A DNA stretch of 64,000 nt from Sagittula sp. P11. Its GTDB lineage: Bacteria; Pseudomonadota; Alphaproteobacteria; Rhodobacterales; Rhodobacteraceae. Under the pieces are notes generated by a model. It saw only the letters and a list, made by a program, of their open reading frames with translations. It did not search any database and was not told where the DNA came from. The stretch lies in NCBI RefSeq assembly GCF_002814095.1, contig NZ_CP021917.1, positions 45,722-109,721 on the forward strand. Direction: 5' to 3'. A program made the translations under genes and the position numbers. Positions 9,373-17,203 of the stretch are shown piece by piece. The stretch's first letter is position 1, and the number at the start of each line of letters is the position of its first letter.

Positions 9373-10442
9373 TGGCGAAGCGGAGAAAGCTGGAAGCGCC
9401 CACGGCAGAGGCCCTGCAGGCGCTGGAGGAGGAGGTCAGCCGGGACGTGGCGCGCGGGCCGATGTCGGCGCCCATCGCGCAGGTCGCGGCAGAGGCGGCG
9501 GGGATGCACGACACCCGCAGCTCGGCCGAGCGGGAGGCGGCGGCGAAGGACCGTTCCGACGCGGAGAAGTTGCGGGCGGCGGAGGCTTCGGGCCGGGTGA
9601 TGCTGGAGATCCCGCTGGACCAGATCGACCGCGGCGCGCTGGTGCGCGACCGGGTGGTGATCGACCGGGAGGCGCTGGACGAGCTGAAGCATTCGATTTT
9701 GCGCAGCGGCCTGCGCCTGCCGATCGAGGTGTTCCGGATGGAGGGGGGCGAGAAGCCCTATGGCCTCTTGTCCGGCTACCGGCGCCTTCTGGCGATGGAG
9801 GAGCTACACGGCTACCTCGAACACGAGAAATACGCCTCCATCAAGGCGGTGGTGCGCGATCCGGAGACGATGGGCGGCACCTTTGCGGCGATGATCGAGG
9901 AGAACGAGATCCGCGCCTCGCTCAGCCACTTCGAGCGCGGGCGCATCGCGGTGATCGCGGCGCAGCAGGGGGTCTTCGTGAACACGGAGGAGGCGGTCAA
10001 CGCGCTTTTCCCGCAGGCGTCGAAGGCCAAGCGGTCGAAGATCCGGTCCTTCGCGCTGATCTTCGAGGAGCTGGGCGACATGCTGGAGTTCCCCGACCTC
10101 ATCAAGGAGAAGGACGGGCTGCGGATGGCGGCGGCGCTGCGCGAGGGGGGCGAGAACCTTTTGCGTCAGGCCCTGAGCGAAAGCCGCACGACAAGCGCCG
10201 AAGAGGAGGCGCAGGTGCTGGAAGAGGCGCTGAAGCAGGTCGAGACCAGGGCCGATCCGAAACGCGGCGGGCGTCCGAAAAAGGTGGCTTCGCCGCGAAA
10301 CCTGTCGTCGGGCGTGCGCCTTCAGGCCGGCAACGACGACGACGGATGGTATATCCGCATCAAGGGGCGCCACGTGGACCGCGAACTGGTGGAGGTCGCC
10401 ATGGCGGAGCTCGAACGTCTGCTGGACGGTCCCGGCCGGTAA
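9372..10442 (+). CDS. parB: ParB partition protein
   Basis: A 356-residue ParB. The N-terminal CTPase/ParB-N region contains LLSGYRRL and the signature EENEIRASLSHFERGR, followed by a helical DNA-binding region and a C-terminal dimerisation segment (about 320-356). It should bind the centromere palindromes of this replicon and recruit ParA. It is co-transcribed with parA (1-bp overlap). Near residue 306 the peptide ASPRNL is encoded by a one-mismatch copy of the palindrome, in the same frame as the copy in parA. Confidence 0.9.
   Translation: MAKRRKLEAPTAEALQALEEEVSRDVARGPMSAPIAQVAAEAAGMHDTRSSAEREAAAKDRSDAEKLRAAEASGRVMLEIPLDQIDRGALVRDRVVIDREALDELKHSILRSGLRLPIEVFRMEGGEKPYGLLSGYRRLLAMEELHGYLEHEKYASIKAVVRDPETMGGTFAAMIEENEIRASLSHFERGRIAVIAAQQGVFVNTEEAVNALFPQASKAKRSKIRSFALIFEELGDMLEFPDLIKEKDGLRMAAALREGGENLLRQALSESRTTSAEEEAQVLEEALKQVETRADPKRGGRPKKVASPRNLSSGVRLQAGNDDDGWYIRIKGRHVDRELVEVAMAELERLLDGPGR
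10286..10302. repeat. parS-like palindrome 7 (one mismatch), inside parB
   Basis: GGCTTCGC-C-GCGAAACC: one base departs from the consensus. It encodes ASPRNL in ParB. Confidence 0.6.
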
Positions 10443-10453
10443 GCCGGGACCGT
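10426..10453. terminator. Perfect hairpin spanning the parB stop codon
   Basis: ACGGTCCCGGC and GCCGGGACCGT form an 11-bp perfect stem. The 6-nt loop CGGTAA contains the parB stop codon. It lies between convergent parB and gfa and may terminate both transcripts, although no T-tract follows on either side. Confidence 0.5.
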
Positions 10454-10467
10454 GGTCGCCGCAGGTG

Positions 10468-11088
10468 TCAGTTCTTCTTCGCGACGTGGGTCGCGATGGC
10501 ATCCATCAGCGGCGGGGAGAGACAGTCGTAAGGGGTCAGGCCGATCTCGCGCAGGCGGCCGCGGATCTCGTCCATGCGGGCCGGATCGACACCGGATTCG
10601 ATGATCGACGAGACGAAGGCCGCAAAGGTCGGCGCCGCCCAGCCGGTCTGGGGCGAGAGCTCCGTGTGCACGAAGTCGAGGCCGTAGAACGGGTGGCCGT
10701 CGTTCTCGATCCGCCCGTACATGTGGGTGCCGCAGCCGGTGCAGGCGTGGCGCTGGATCGCGGCAGAGCGGTCGACGATCTCGAGCTTGTCCTCGTTTTC
10801 GGTGACCTTCACCTTGTCGCGTCCGACCACGGCGATCTGGCTGAAGATGGCGCCGGAGGGTTTCCAGCACTTCGTGCAGCCGCAGACGTGGTTGTGCGCC
10901 GTCTGGGCCGAAACCTGCACCACCACGGGGTTCGTGGTGCATTTGCACTTCAGCGTGCCGCCCGAGAAACCTGCGGTTTCGCGCGGTATGCCGTTATCAA
11001 CCTGTGGATGAATCTTTACATGGGTGTACTTCGGCGCAGAGCTTGACGCGCTGTCGCCGCTTTTGAAAAAGATGTCGAGAATTCCCAA
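10468..11088 (-). CDS. gfa: S-(hydroxymethyl)glutathione synthase (glutathione-dependent formaldehyde-activating enzyme)
   Basis: The protein has the zinc-binding cysteines of the Gfa family: [12 protein letters not shown] and [11 protein letters not shown]. The C-terminal segment [21 protein letters not shown] is also typical. Gfa speeds condensation of formaldehyde with glutathione, the first step of formaldehyde detoxification. No ATG fits, so I chose TTG at 11088 because GGGAGG lies 8 bases upstream. This gives 206 residues, about 15 longer than usual, with a Ser-rich N-terminus. It may handle formaldehyde made by the demethylases at 336 and 4052 (inference). Confidence 0.85.
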   Translation of the reverse strand: MGILDIFFKSGDSASSSAPKYTHVKIHPQVDNGIPRETAGFSGGTLKCKCTTNPVVVQVSAQTAHNHVCGCTKCWKPSGAIFSQIAVVGRDKVKVTENEDKLEIVDRSAAIQRHACTGCGTHMYGRIENDGHPFYGLDFVHTELSPQTGWAAPTFAAFVSSIIESGVDPARMDEIRGRLREIGLTPYDCLSPPLMDAIATHVAKKN

Positions 11089-11180
11089 ATCCAATTCCTC
11101 CCTGTTGCAGCGCACTTTTCGCCGTGCGCTTCCGCCAAGGCTGCGCCCGACGCGGGATTCGGACAATGCACCACTTGGTC

Positions 11181-12356
11181 TTAAGTGCGGGCACGCAGCA
11201 GGGCGGAGGCAAAGGCCCTGAGATCGACGGCCCTTGCCTGGCGCCCGAAATGCGCCCGGTCGAAGCCGTCGAGCAGGTGAGAGCCCGTCACGCCGTCGCG
11301 GCGCAGGATCGCCCGTGCGGCGCTTCGCGTGGCTGCAGCATCGCCCGCGCGCGCGGCCCGGCGCAGCGCCCGCACCTGCGGGTCCAGCAGCGGCAGGCGG
11401 CGCAGCAGCGCGGTCTTGTCGGCGCGCTGGCCCTTCAGGATCCACGCAAGCCCCGCGCCAAGCGCCACGAGCGCCGCCAGCACCATGGGCCAGCCGGGCA
11501 GGGGGGCGGGGTTCTCCGGCGGGGGAGGGGGCGGCAGCGCGGCCTCGTCGTAGGCGACCCGCTGGGCCGAGATCACCACCTCGCGCATCTCGCGGTTGAC
11601 GGTGTCGAAGTAGCTGAAGCTGATCGGCTCCACGATGGTGGAGCGGTCGTTGGTGGGCCGGATCGTCCAGCGCCAGAAGGTGTAGGTCACCGGGCCTTCG
11701 GGCGAAAGCTCGATCAGCCGCTTTTCGGGGTGCGGAAAGATCATGGCGGAGGGTGAGGTCAGTTCCGGCATGGGCGGCACCATTTCCGGCGTGACGCCCA
11801 CCGCTTCGACCCGAACAATGCGCAAAACGCCTTCGCCGGCCGTCAGCTGGTCGGGCGCGTTGGACCAGTTGTCGGCGACCTGGACGCGCCGCGCCGGGAA
11901 CCACCAGCCGCCGTCGGGCAGGGCAGGGGCGGGGGCGACCTCGATCGTGACGGGCTCGGACGTGATGGCGTGTTCGAACCAGTTGTCGTTTTCGTCGGTC
12001 AGGGTCAGGTTGTGGGTGAAGGCGCCGATGGTCAGCGTGCCCGCGCGTTCAGGGTAAAGCGCCATGCGCCGTTCCAGCACCTTCACCTTCTGGCCGCGAA
12101 TGCGTTCCTCGCGCCATGTGTCGGGGCCGAGCTGCGTCCAGTTGAATCCGGGCAGGTCGGGCTGTTCCAGCTTCTCGCGGGTGATGTGGCGCTGGTAGAC
12201 GCCGCGGATGAGGATCATCACCATCTCGCGCGCGTAGGGGGTTTCGGCCTGTTCCAGCACCTTGACCGTCAGTTGCAGGTCCTCGGGGTCGACCTCGCGG
12301 GTCTGGGCGTGCAGGGTCAGCGGCCAGAGCATGAGCAGAACCAGCAGGTGTCTCAT
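11181..12356 (-). CDS. BatD-like membrane protein (last gene of moxR/Bat operon)
   Basis: A 391-residue protein with a signal peptide (residues 1-17, ending LHA), a large extracytoplasmic beta-rich region, a proline-rich hinge (PPPPPP) and a transmembrane helix near residue 285-305, then a cytoplasmic tail. This layout matches BatD-type proteins of aerotolerance (Bat) operons. It overlaps the upstream TPR gene by 4 bp. The molecular role of BatD proteins is not well defined; assembly or stress tolerance of envelope complexes is the usual proposal. Confidence 0.65.
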   Translation of the reverse strand: MRHLLVLLMLWPLTLHAQTREVDPEDLQLTVKVLEQAETPYAREMVMILIRGVYQRHITREKLEQPDLPGFNWTQLGPDTWREERIRGQKVKVLERRMALYPERAGTLTIGAFTHNLTLTDENDNWFEHAITSEPVTIEVAPAPALPDGGWWFPARRVQVADNWSNAPDQLTAGEGVLRIVRVEAVGVTPEMVPPMPELTSPSAMIFPHPEKRLIELSPEGPVTYTFWRWTIRPTNDRSTIVEPISFSYFDTVNREMREVVISAQRVAYDEAALPPPPPPENPAPLPGWPMVLAALVALGAGLAWILKGQRADKTALLRRLPLLDPQVRALRRAARAGDAAATRSAARAILRRDGVTGSHLLDGFDRAHFGRQARAVDLRAFASALLRART

Positions 12357-13030
12357 TGCGGATCCTCCGGTTCCGGCGGGGCGAGGCCCAGCTTCTCGCG
12401 GCGCTTGCGTTCGTGGGCGATGCGCGCCTTCAGGTAGTCGCCCGGCACGTCGGTCAGCTGCGACAGCCAGCGTTCGTCGGCCAGCATGAAGCGGTCGTCG
12501 AAGATCCGGCGGACCTTTTCCTGTTCGGAGGACTGGAGCTGCACGGTGCCCAGCATGGTGCTGGTGTTGTTGACCTCGTCCCCGGTGCCGGCGGCGCGGG
12601 CGTTGCCCCGGGCGACGAAGCTCTCGGTGGTCTCGCCCTGACGGCGCTTGCCGAAGAGCGACAGCGCCTCCGGGTCGATGCCGAGACCGGCGTAATAGGC
12701 GGCGATCAGGTCGAAGTTGGCGCGGGCGTCGGCGTCGCCGCCGTGGATCACAAGGTCATAGGTTTCGAGCGCCTCGGAGTACTGGCCAAGCCGGGCCTGC
12801 GCGGTGCCGAGGTTGTAGGTCGCGCCCGCCCTCGCAAAGGCATCGGCCGCGTCCTCCATCCGCCCGGCGCGGTAGAGCGCGGCGCCCTGCCAGTCGGGCT
12901 TGTCGAAGGTGAGCGCGGCGAGGCCGGGCAGGCCGGCGGCCATGAAGACCCGGCCAAAGGCGGCGCTGCCGTGCCCCAGCGCGAGGGCGATCACGGTCAG
13001 CAGGACGGTGAGCGTGGCCAGCAGCCTCAT
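12353..13030 (-). CDS. TPR-like protein of the moxR/Bat operon (BatC/BatE-like)
   Basis: A 225-residue protein with an N-terminal hydrophobic segment (1-25, likely signal or anchor). Short helical repeats (about 50-95: ALYRAGRMEDAADAFARAG, TYNLGTAQARLGQYSEAL) match tetratricopeptide units. It sits between the second von Willebrand gene and the BatD-like gene with 4-bp overlaps on both sides. TPR proteins in this position are expected to scaffold the Bat complex at the membrane. The C-terminal 100 residues have no motif I recognise. Confidence 0.7.
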   Translation of the reverse strand: MRLLATLTVLLTVIALALGHGSAAFGRVFMAAGLPGLAALTFDKPDWQGAALYRAGRMEDAADAFARAGATYNLGTAQARLGQYSEALETYDLVIHGGDADARANFDLIAAYYAGLGIDPEALSLFGKRRQGETTESFVARGNARAAGTGDEVNNTSTMLGTVQLQSSEQEKVRRIFDDRFMLADERWLSQLTDVPGDYLKARIAHERKRREKLGLAPPEPEDPQ

Positions 13031-13923
13031 GTCGCGCGTCTCCGGAACAGGAGGAGCAGGGGGAGGAGCGCGAGGACCAGCAGGTAACGTCCAAAGTCGC
13101 GCTGGAAGAGCAGGGGGAAGTCCTGCGCCTCCAGCCGGGTGCGGGCGTCCTCCGACAGGAAGCGGGCGAAGGCATCGGTCTGGTCGAGGGTGAAGGTGCG
13201 GCCGTTGCCGATGCGCGAAAGCGTCTCTGTTTCCGCCGAAGGGGCGTTCAGGGAGACGACCGAGAGGCGCGCACCGCGGGCGGCGATGGCCTGCGCCTCG
13301 GCCAGCGTTCCGGGTCCGAGGCTGGCGCCGTCGGTGAACAGCACCACGTCGCCCGCCAGCACCTGCCCGTCCTCCAGCATCTGCGTGGCAAGCGCCAGGC
13401 CGCGCTCGGGACGGGAGCCCTTGTCGGGGACGGTGCCCGCGTCGATGACGGACACGGTCTGGCCCAGTTGCCGCAGGTCGCGGGTGAGGTCGCTGGCGAC
13501 ATAGGCGTCCCCGGCATAGACAATGAGCCCGCCGGGCCGTGTGCCAAGCGCCGAGATGCCGAAGCGGCCCATGGTCTGAAGCTGCGGCCAGCGGTCGGAG
13601 CCGGTGACGCTGGGCGAGGCGTCGATGACGAAGACGGCGCCGTCGAGATTGCGGAAGGAAACGGCATCGCGCCGCTCCTGCGCGGGGCCGGAGAGGGCGA
13701 GGATGCCGAAAGCGGCGGCGATGAGCGCGGCGGTCAGGCCGGTGCCGCCCCGGCTGTGGCTGACCCGCCCGAGCGCCGCAAGCGCCTGCAGGAGCGCCGG
13801 GTTGGCCGCCCGTTCCCAGCCGCCAAGCTGCCCGCGGCGGCGGTAGAGCCACCAGCCGAGTGCGGCCAGAAGCGGCAGCAGAAGCAGCCATTCGGGGCGT
13901 AACAGGGTCACATGAGGCGTCAT
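13027..13923 (-). CDS. von Willebrand factor A domain protein (BatB-like)
   Basis: A 298-residue protein with hydrophobic helices at both ends (about 10-28, 65-82 and 275-295) and a VWA domain between. The metal-ion-dependent adhesion motif reads DASPS instead of the usual DxSGS, with a later FTDGA segment. Tandem VWA proteins after moxR and DUF58 genes are the hallmark of Bat-type operons. The ATG at 13923 overlaps the end of the upstream VWA gene by 4 bp. Confidence 0.8.
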   Translation of the reverse strand: MTPHVTLLRPEWLLLLPLLAALGWWLYRRRGQLGGWERAANPALLQALAALGRVSHSRGGTGLTAALIAAAFGILALSGPAQERRDAVSFRNLDGAVFVIDASPSVTGSDRWPQLQTMGRFGISALGTRPGGLIVYAGDAYVASDLTRDLRQLGQTVSVIDAGTVPDKGSRPERGLALATQMLEDGQVLAGDVVLFTDGASLGPGTLAEAQAIAARGARLSVVSLNAPSAETETLSRIGNGRTFTLDQTDAFARFLSEDARTRLEAQDFPLLFQRDFGRYLLVLALLPLLLLFRRRAT

Positions 13924-14885
13924 CCGCGCGCCTCCCGCCAGCCCAGCCAGAGGCAGAGGATCACCGCCAGAGACGCGGGCCAGATCCAGTGCTCGCGGAA
14001 GACCTCGGCGGCGAGGCCGTCGCTGTCCGTGGCTTCCAGCCGGTCGAGCGCCTCGGTCACGGCGATCAGGTCTTCGGTGGTGCGGACGCGGAAGGTCTCG
14101 CCGCCCGACACCTTGGAGATAGCGGCGAGGGTTTCGGCATCGACCACGCCGCGTTCGCCTTCCTCCGCCTCGTCGACGGACTTCGGCCCCATGGCGATGG
14201 TGTGGACGCGGACGCCCATCTGCGCCGCCAGTTGCGCCACGCCGCGCGGGTTGGTGGCACCCGCGTTGTTCGCCCCGTCCGAAAGCAGGATCACCACGCG
14301 GGTTTCGGCATCGGACGCGGCCATGCGCTTGAGGGCGAGGCCGAGCGCGTCGGAGATGTTGGTGGCGCGGCCCGAGATGCCGATGGTCGCCTCCTCGATC
14401 CGGCGGGCGACGGCTTCGGTGTCGAAGGTGAAGGGCGCGGCGTAATAGGCCTCTGACCCGAAGACGATCAGCGCGACGCGGTCGCCCGCGCGGCGGCGGG
14501 CGAATTCGGCGCCCACGGTGGTGACGGCCTCCAGCCGGGTGATGGGCTGGCCGTCGAGGTAGAAGTCGTCGCGCACCATGGAGCCGGAAAGGTCGAGCGC
14601 GATGGCGAGGTCGCGGCCAGACACGCGCAGCGCCGGGACGGGTTCGAGCGTGCGCGGCCCGCTGAGGGCCACGACAAAGAGCGCCCAGGCCGCCCATGGC
14701 AGAAGCCGTTGCGCGCGTTCCAGCGTGGCCGACCCGCTGCGCCCGCCCGCCGTCAGGAGCGCCGCGCCGATGCGGTCGGGCACGGCCAAAGCCGCGCCCC
14801 GGGCCTGTGCCGGGGGCAGGAGCCGCGCGGCCAGCCAGGGCAGCGGCAGGAGCAGGAGCGCGAGGGGGGTGGCCAGTTCAAACAT
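13920..14885 (-). CDS. von Willebrand factor A domain protein (BatA-like)
   Basis: A 321-residue protein with membrane helices at the N-terminus (about 5-25 and 62-78) and near the C-terminus (about 300-315). The VWA domain carries a canonical MIDAS motif D98-L-S100-G-S102 and the later segment LLSDGANNAG. It should bind a protein partner through a divalent metal at the cytoplasmic membrane. It overlaps the DUF4381 gene by 8 bp. Confidence 0.85.
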   Translation of the reverse strand: MFELATPLALLLLPLPWLAARLLPPAQARGAALAVPDRIGAALLTAGGRSGSATLERAQRLLPWAAWALFVVALSGPRTLEPVPALRVSGRDLAIALDLSGSMVRDDFYLDGQPITRLEAVTTVGAEFARRRAGDRVALIVFGSEAYYAAPFTFDTEAVARRIEEATIGISGRATNISDALGLALKRMAASDAETRVVILLSDGANNAGATNPRGVAQLAAQMGVRVHTIAMGPKSVDEAEEGERGVVDAETLAAISKVSGGETFRVRTTEDLIAVTEALDRLEATDSDGLAAEVFREHWIWPASLAVILCLWLGWREARG

Positions 14886-15237
14886 GGCGCGCCACCTCTG
14901 CCTGAAGCTCTGCCAGGTCGAGCGGTTCAGGGCGGTACAGAGACTGTTTCAGCGCCTCGAACCGGTCGGGGGCGTGGGTCTTCAGCAGGGTCAGAAGTGC
15001 GACGCGGCGGGCGTCGTCAGGCAACGTGGCGATGCGGGCGAGGTCGTATTGCGGGTCGGGCGGCCGCGCGCGCACCGTGGCCAGCCGCATCCCCGCGCCC
15101 AGCATCAGCGCGCCGAGGCAGGCCAGCGCCAGCGTCGCGGCAAGTTCGGCGGCGAAACCTCCCGGTGCCTCTGACGGCAGGCGGATGTCGTGGAGGCTGG
15201 CCTGCAGCGTCTCCTCTGTGATCGCCTCTCCGGTCAT
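14878..15237 (-). CDS. DUF4381 family membrane protein
   Basis: A 119-residue protein with one clear transmembrane helix (about residues 30-52) and a charged C-terminal helical tail. Its size, topology and place between DUF58 and the first VWA gene match DUF4381 proteins of moxR operons, whose function is unknown. It overlaps both neighbours by a few bases, so it is translationally coupled. A half-copy of the replicon palindrome near 15144-15159 encodes GGFAA here; I regard that as chance. Confidence 0.75.
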   Translation of the reverse strand: MTGEAITEETLQASLHDIRLPSEAPGGFAAELAATLALACLGALMLGAGMRLATVRARPPDPQYDLARIATLPDDARRVALLTLLKTHAPDRFEALKQSLYRPEPLDLAELQAEVARHV

Positions 15238-16151
15238 GGGGCGCGGTCCGGCGGGAAGGCGGCGGCGAGACGGCGGGCCATGTCTTCGACACTTTGGCCG
15301 GCATCGACCCTGAGCGCGCGGAAGCCCTCGATGTCGAGCAGGTCGGGTGCTTCGGCCCCGGTGCCGTCCAGCGCGATGCGTATGTGGCGGCCATCGGAGA
15401 GGCGCACGGGGTAATCGCCGCGGGGCAGGCGGGTGCCGTCGGCATCGGTGATCGCCATGAGCCGGGGCACGCGGTCGCGGTCGAGGCGCGAGAGTACCTC
15501 GCCGAAGCCGTCGCCCGGTGTGTCGAAGCCGGACGCGATGATCAGTTCGGCGCCGCGCGGCGCGATGCGTTCGGCGCGCGACAGCGGCCCGGCCAGCGGC
15601 GGGTCGGCGGTGTCGCCGTCCATCGCGCCCTGCAGAGCGGCGCGGTGGGCGCGGACCATGCCGCCGATCACGTCGAGCATCCCGCGTGCGCGCCCCCTTG
15701 GCGGCACGATGACCGGCGGGCCGGAGGTGATCGCCAGAAGGCCGGTGCGCCCGCCGTCCTCCACTGCCTGCCAGCCGATCAGGGCCAGCGCCTCGGCCGC
15801 GGCGACGGAGCGGAAGGCGCGGGTGATCCCCCAGAGCATGGAGGGCCGGAAGTCCGCCACGAGGATGGTGATGCGGTCGCGTTCCTCCTGGAACTGGCGG
15901 ACGTGCAGCTCGCCGGTGCGGGCGGTGGTGCCCCGGTCGAGGTGCCGGATGTCGTCGCCCGCCACGTACTGGCGCACGTCTGCGACCTCCTGCCCGTGGC
16001 CCTTGCGGCGGGTCGCGAAACCGCCGGGCAGGTTGGCGAGCGCTGGCTCTCCCCTTGCCTTCAGCGTCACCTGACGGAGCGCGATCAGCCCGTCCGGGGA
16101 AAGCGTCACCCCGGGCGTGTCGGGCAGGGGGCTCGCGGCGGCGGCGCTCAC
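15234..16151 (-). CDS. DUF58 domain protein
   Basis: A 305-residue protein with the DUF58 core segment ADVRQYVAGDDIRHLDRGTTA (residues about 57-77) and a VWA-like fold after it. DUF58 proteins are almost always encoded next to MoxR ATPases and are thought to be their clients or adaptors. The start is GTG at 16151, overlapping the moxR stop by 4 bp; there is no ATG at a suitable position. Confidence 0.85.
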   Translation of the reverse strand: MSAAAASPLPDTPGVTLSPDGLIALRQVTLKARGEPALANLPGGFATRRKGHGQEVADVRQYVAGDDIRHLDRGTTARTGELHVRQFQEERDRITILVADFRPSMLWGITRAFRSVAAAEALALIGWQAVEDGGRTGLLAITSGPPVIVPPRGRARGMLDVIGGMVRAHRAALQGAMDGDTADPPLAGPLSRAERIAPRGAELIIASGFDTPGDGFGEVLSRLDRDRVPRLMAITDADGTRLPRGDYPVRLSDGRHIRIALDGTGAEAPDLLDIEGFRALRVDAGQSVEDMARRLAAAFPPDRAP

Positions 16152-17104
16152 AATGCTTCGACCTCCGTGAGGATGGCGGCGACCACGTCCCGGGGTTTGC
16201 GGCCCTCGGCCACGGCGCGCCATGTCAGGACCATGCGGTGCGCCAGTGCGTCGGGGGCCAGCGCCTCCACGTCCTCGGGCAGGGCGTAGTCGCGGCCGCG
16301 CAGGTAGGCGCGCGCCTTGGCGGCGGAGGCCAGCGCGAGCGACCCGCGCGGCGAGACGGCGTGTTCCACGTCCGCGGCCTGCGGGCCTTCGCGCGTCGCC
16401 ATGACCAGACGGACGATGTAGTCGCGCAGCTCGGGCGAGAGGTGCACGGCCATGGCGGTCTTTTGCGCCTCCTGCAGCTCGGCGAGCGGCACGGCCTGAA
16501 CGGTCTTTGCGGGTGCGTGCTGTTCGGCTTCGACGAGGTCGAGGATCTGCCGTTCGGTTTCGGCGCCGGGCAGCGAGAGGACGATGTGCAGCAGGAAGCG
16601 GTCCAGTTGTGCCTCGGGCAGGGGGAAGGTGCCGTCGTGCTCGATGGGGTTCTGGGTGGCGACGACGAGGAAGGGGGAGGGCAGGGGCCAGGTGTCGGAG
16701 CCCGCCGTGACCTGCCGTTCGGCCATCGCCTCGAGCAGGGCGGACTGCACCTTGGGCGGTGCGCGGTTGATCTCGTCCACCAGCACGAGGTTGTGGAAGA
16801 CCGGGCCTTTCACGAACTCGAAGCTGCCGGTCTGCGGGCGGAAGACCGGGGTGCCGGTGAGGTCGGAGGGCATGAGGTCCGGCGTGCACTGGATGCGGGC
16901 AAAGCTGCCCTCCGTCGCCTGCGCGAGCCATTTGACGGCGCGGGTCTTGGCGAGGCCGGGGGGGCCTTCGACCAGCACGTGACCGCCGCTGAGGAGCGCG
17001 ACCAGCAGCCGCTCCACCAGCGCCTCGTGTCCGACCAGCCCCTGGCCCAGGTGGTCCCGGAGGCTGCGCATGGCCCCGGCCGGGCCTGCGGTTTTCACGT
17101 CCAT
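16148..17104 (-). CDS. MoxR-type AAA+ ATPase
   Basis: A 318-residue ATPase with Walker A GPPGLAKT (47-54), Walker B LVLVDEINR and the AAA_3/lid architecture of MoxR chaperones. It heads a seven-gene leftward operon (moxR, DUF58, DUF4381, BatA, BatB, TPR, BatD) in which every junction overlaps by 4-8 bp. MoxR proteins act as chaperones for metal insertion or protein-complex maturation together with VWA partners. A GGAGG ribosome-binding site precedes the ATG. Such operons are usually chromosomal, which makes the plasmid-like neighbourhood notable. Confidence 0.9.
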   Translation of the reverse strand: MDVKTAGPAGAMRSLRDHLGQGLVGHEALVERLLVALLSGGHVLVEGPPGLAKTRAVKWLAQATEGSFARIQCTPDLMPSDLTGTPVFRPQTGSFEFVKGPVFHNLVLVDEINRAPPKVQSALLEAMAERQVTAGSDTWPLPSPFLVVATQNPIEHDGTFPLPEAQLDRFLLHIVLSLPGAETERQILDLVEAEQHAPAKTVQAVPLAELQEAQKTAMAVHLSPELRDYIVRLVMATREGPQAADVEHAVSPRGSLALASAAKARAYLRGRDYALPEDVEALAPDALAHRMVLTWRAVAEGRKPRDVVAAILTEVEAL

Positions 17105-17203
17105 GTATCCTCCCTGACCCGCGCTGCGGCGGTTTTGGGAGGAGTCTAGCGAAACCGGCGCGGGGCGCCGATTCAGTCTAAGGTCGCAATGGACAGGGCC
17201 GGG

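Noticed and set aside
10966..10980. GAAACC-TGC-GGTTTC inverted repeat in gfa
   Set aside because: It has the parS arm letters in inverted order and lacks the CGC core, so it is not the same element.
10468..11904. 478-codon frame extending gfa upstream
   Set aside because: The extension is a shadow of the BatD-like gene. Gfa homology begins near residue 290, and a TTG with a good ribosome-binding site is at 11088.
15143..15159. Possible eighth parS-like palindrome in the DUF4381 gene
   Set aside because: Only the right arm matches fully. Three of eight bases differ on the left, so chance in GC-rich DNA is enough.
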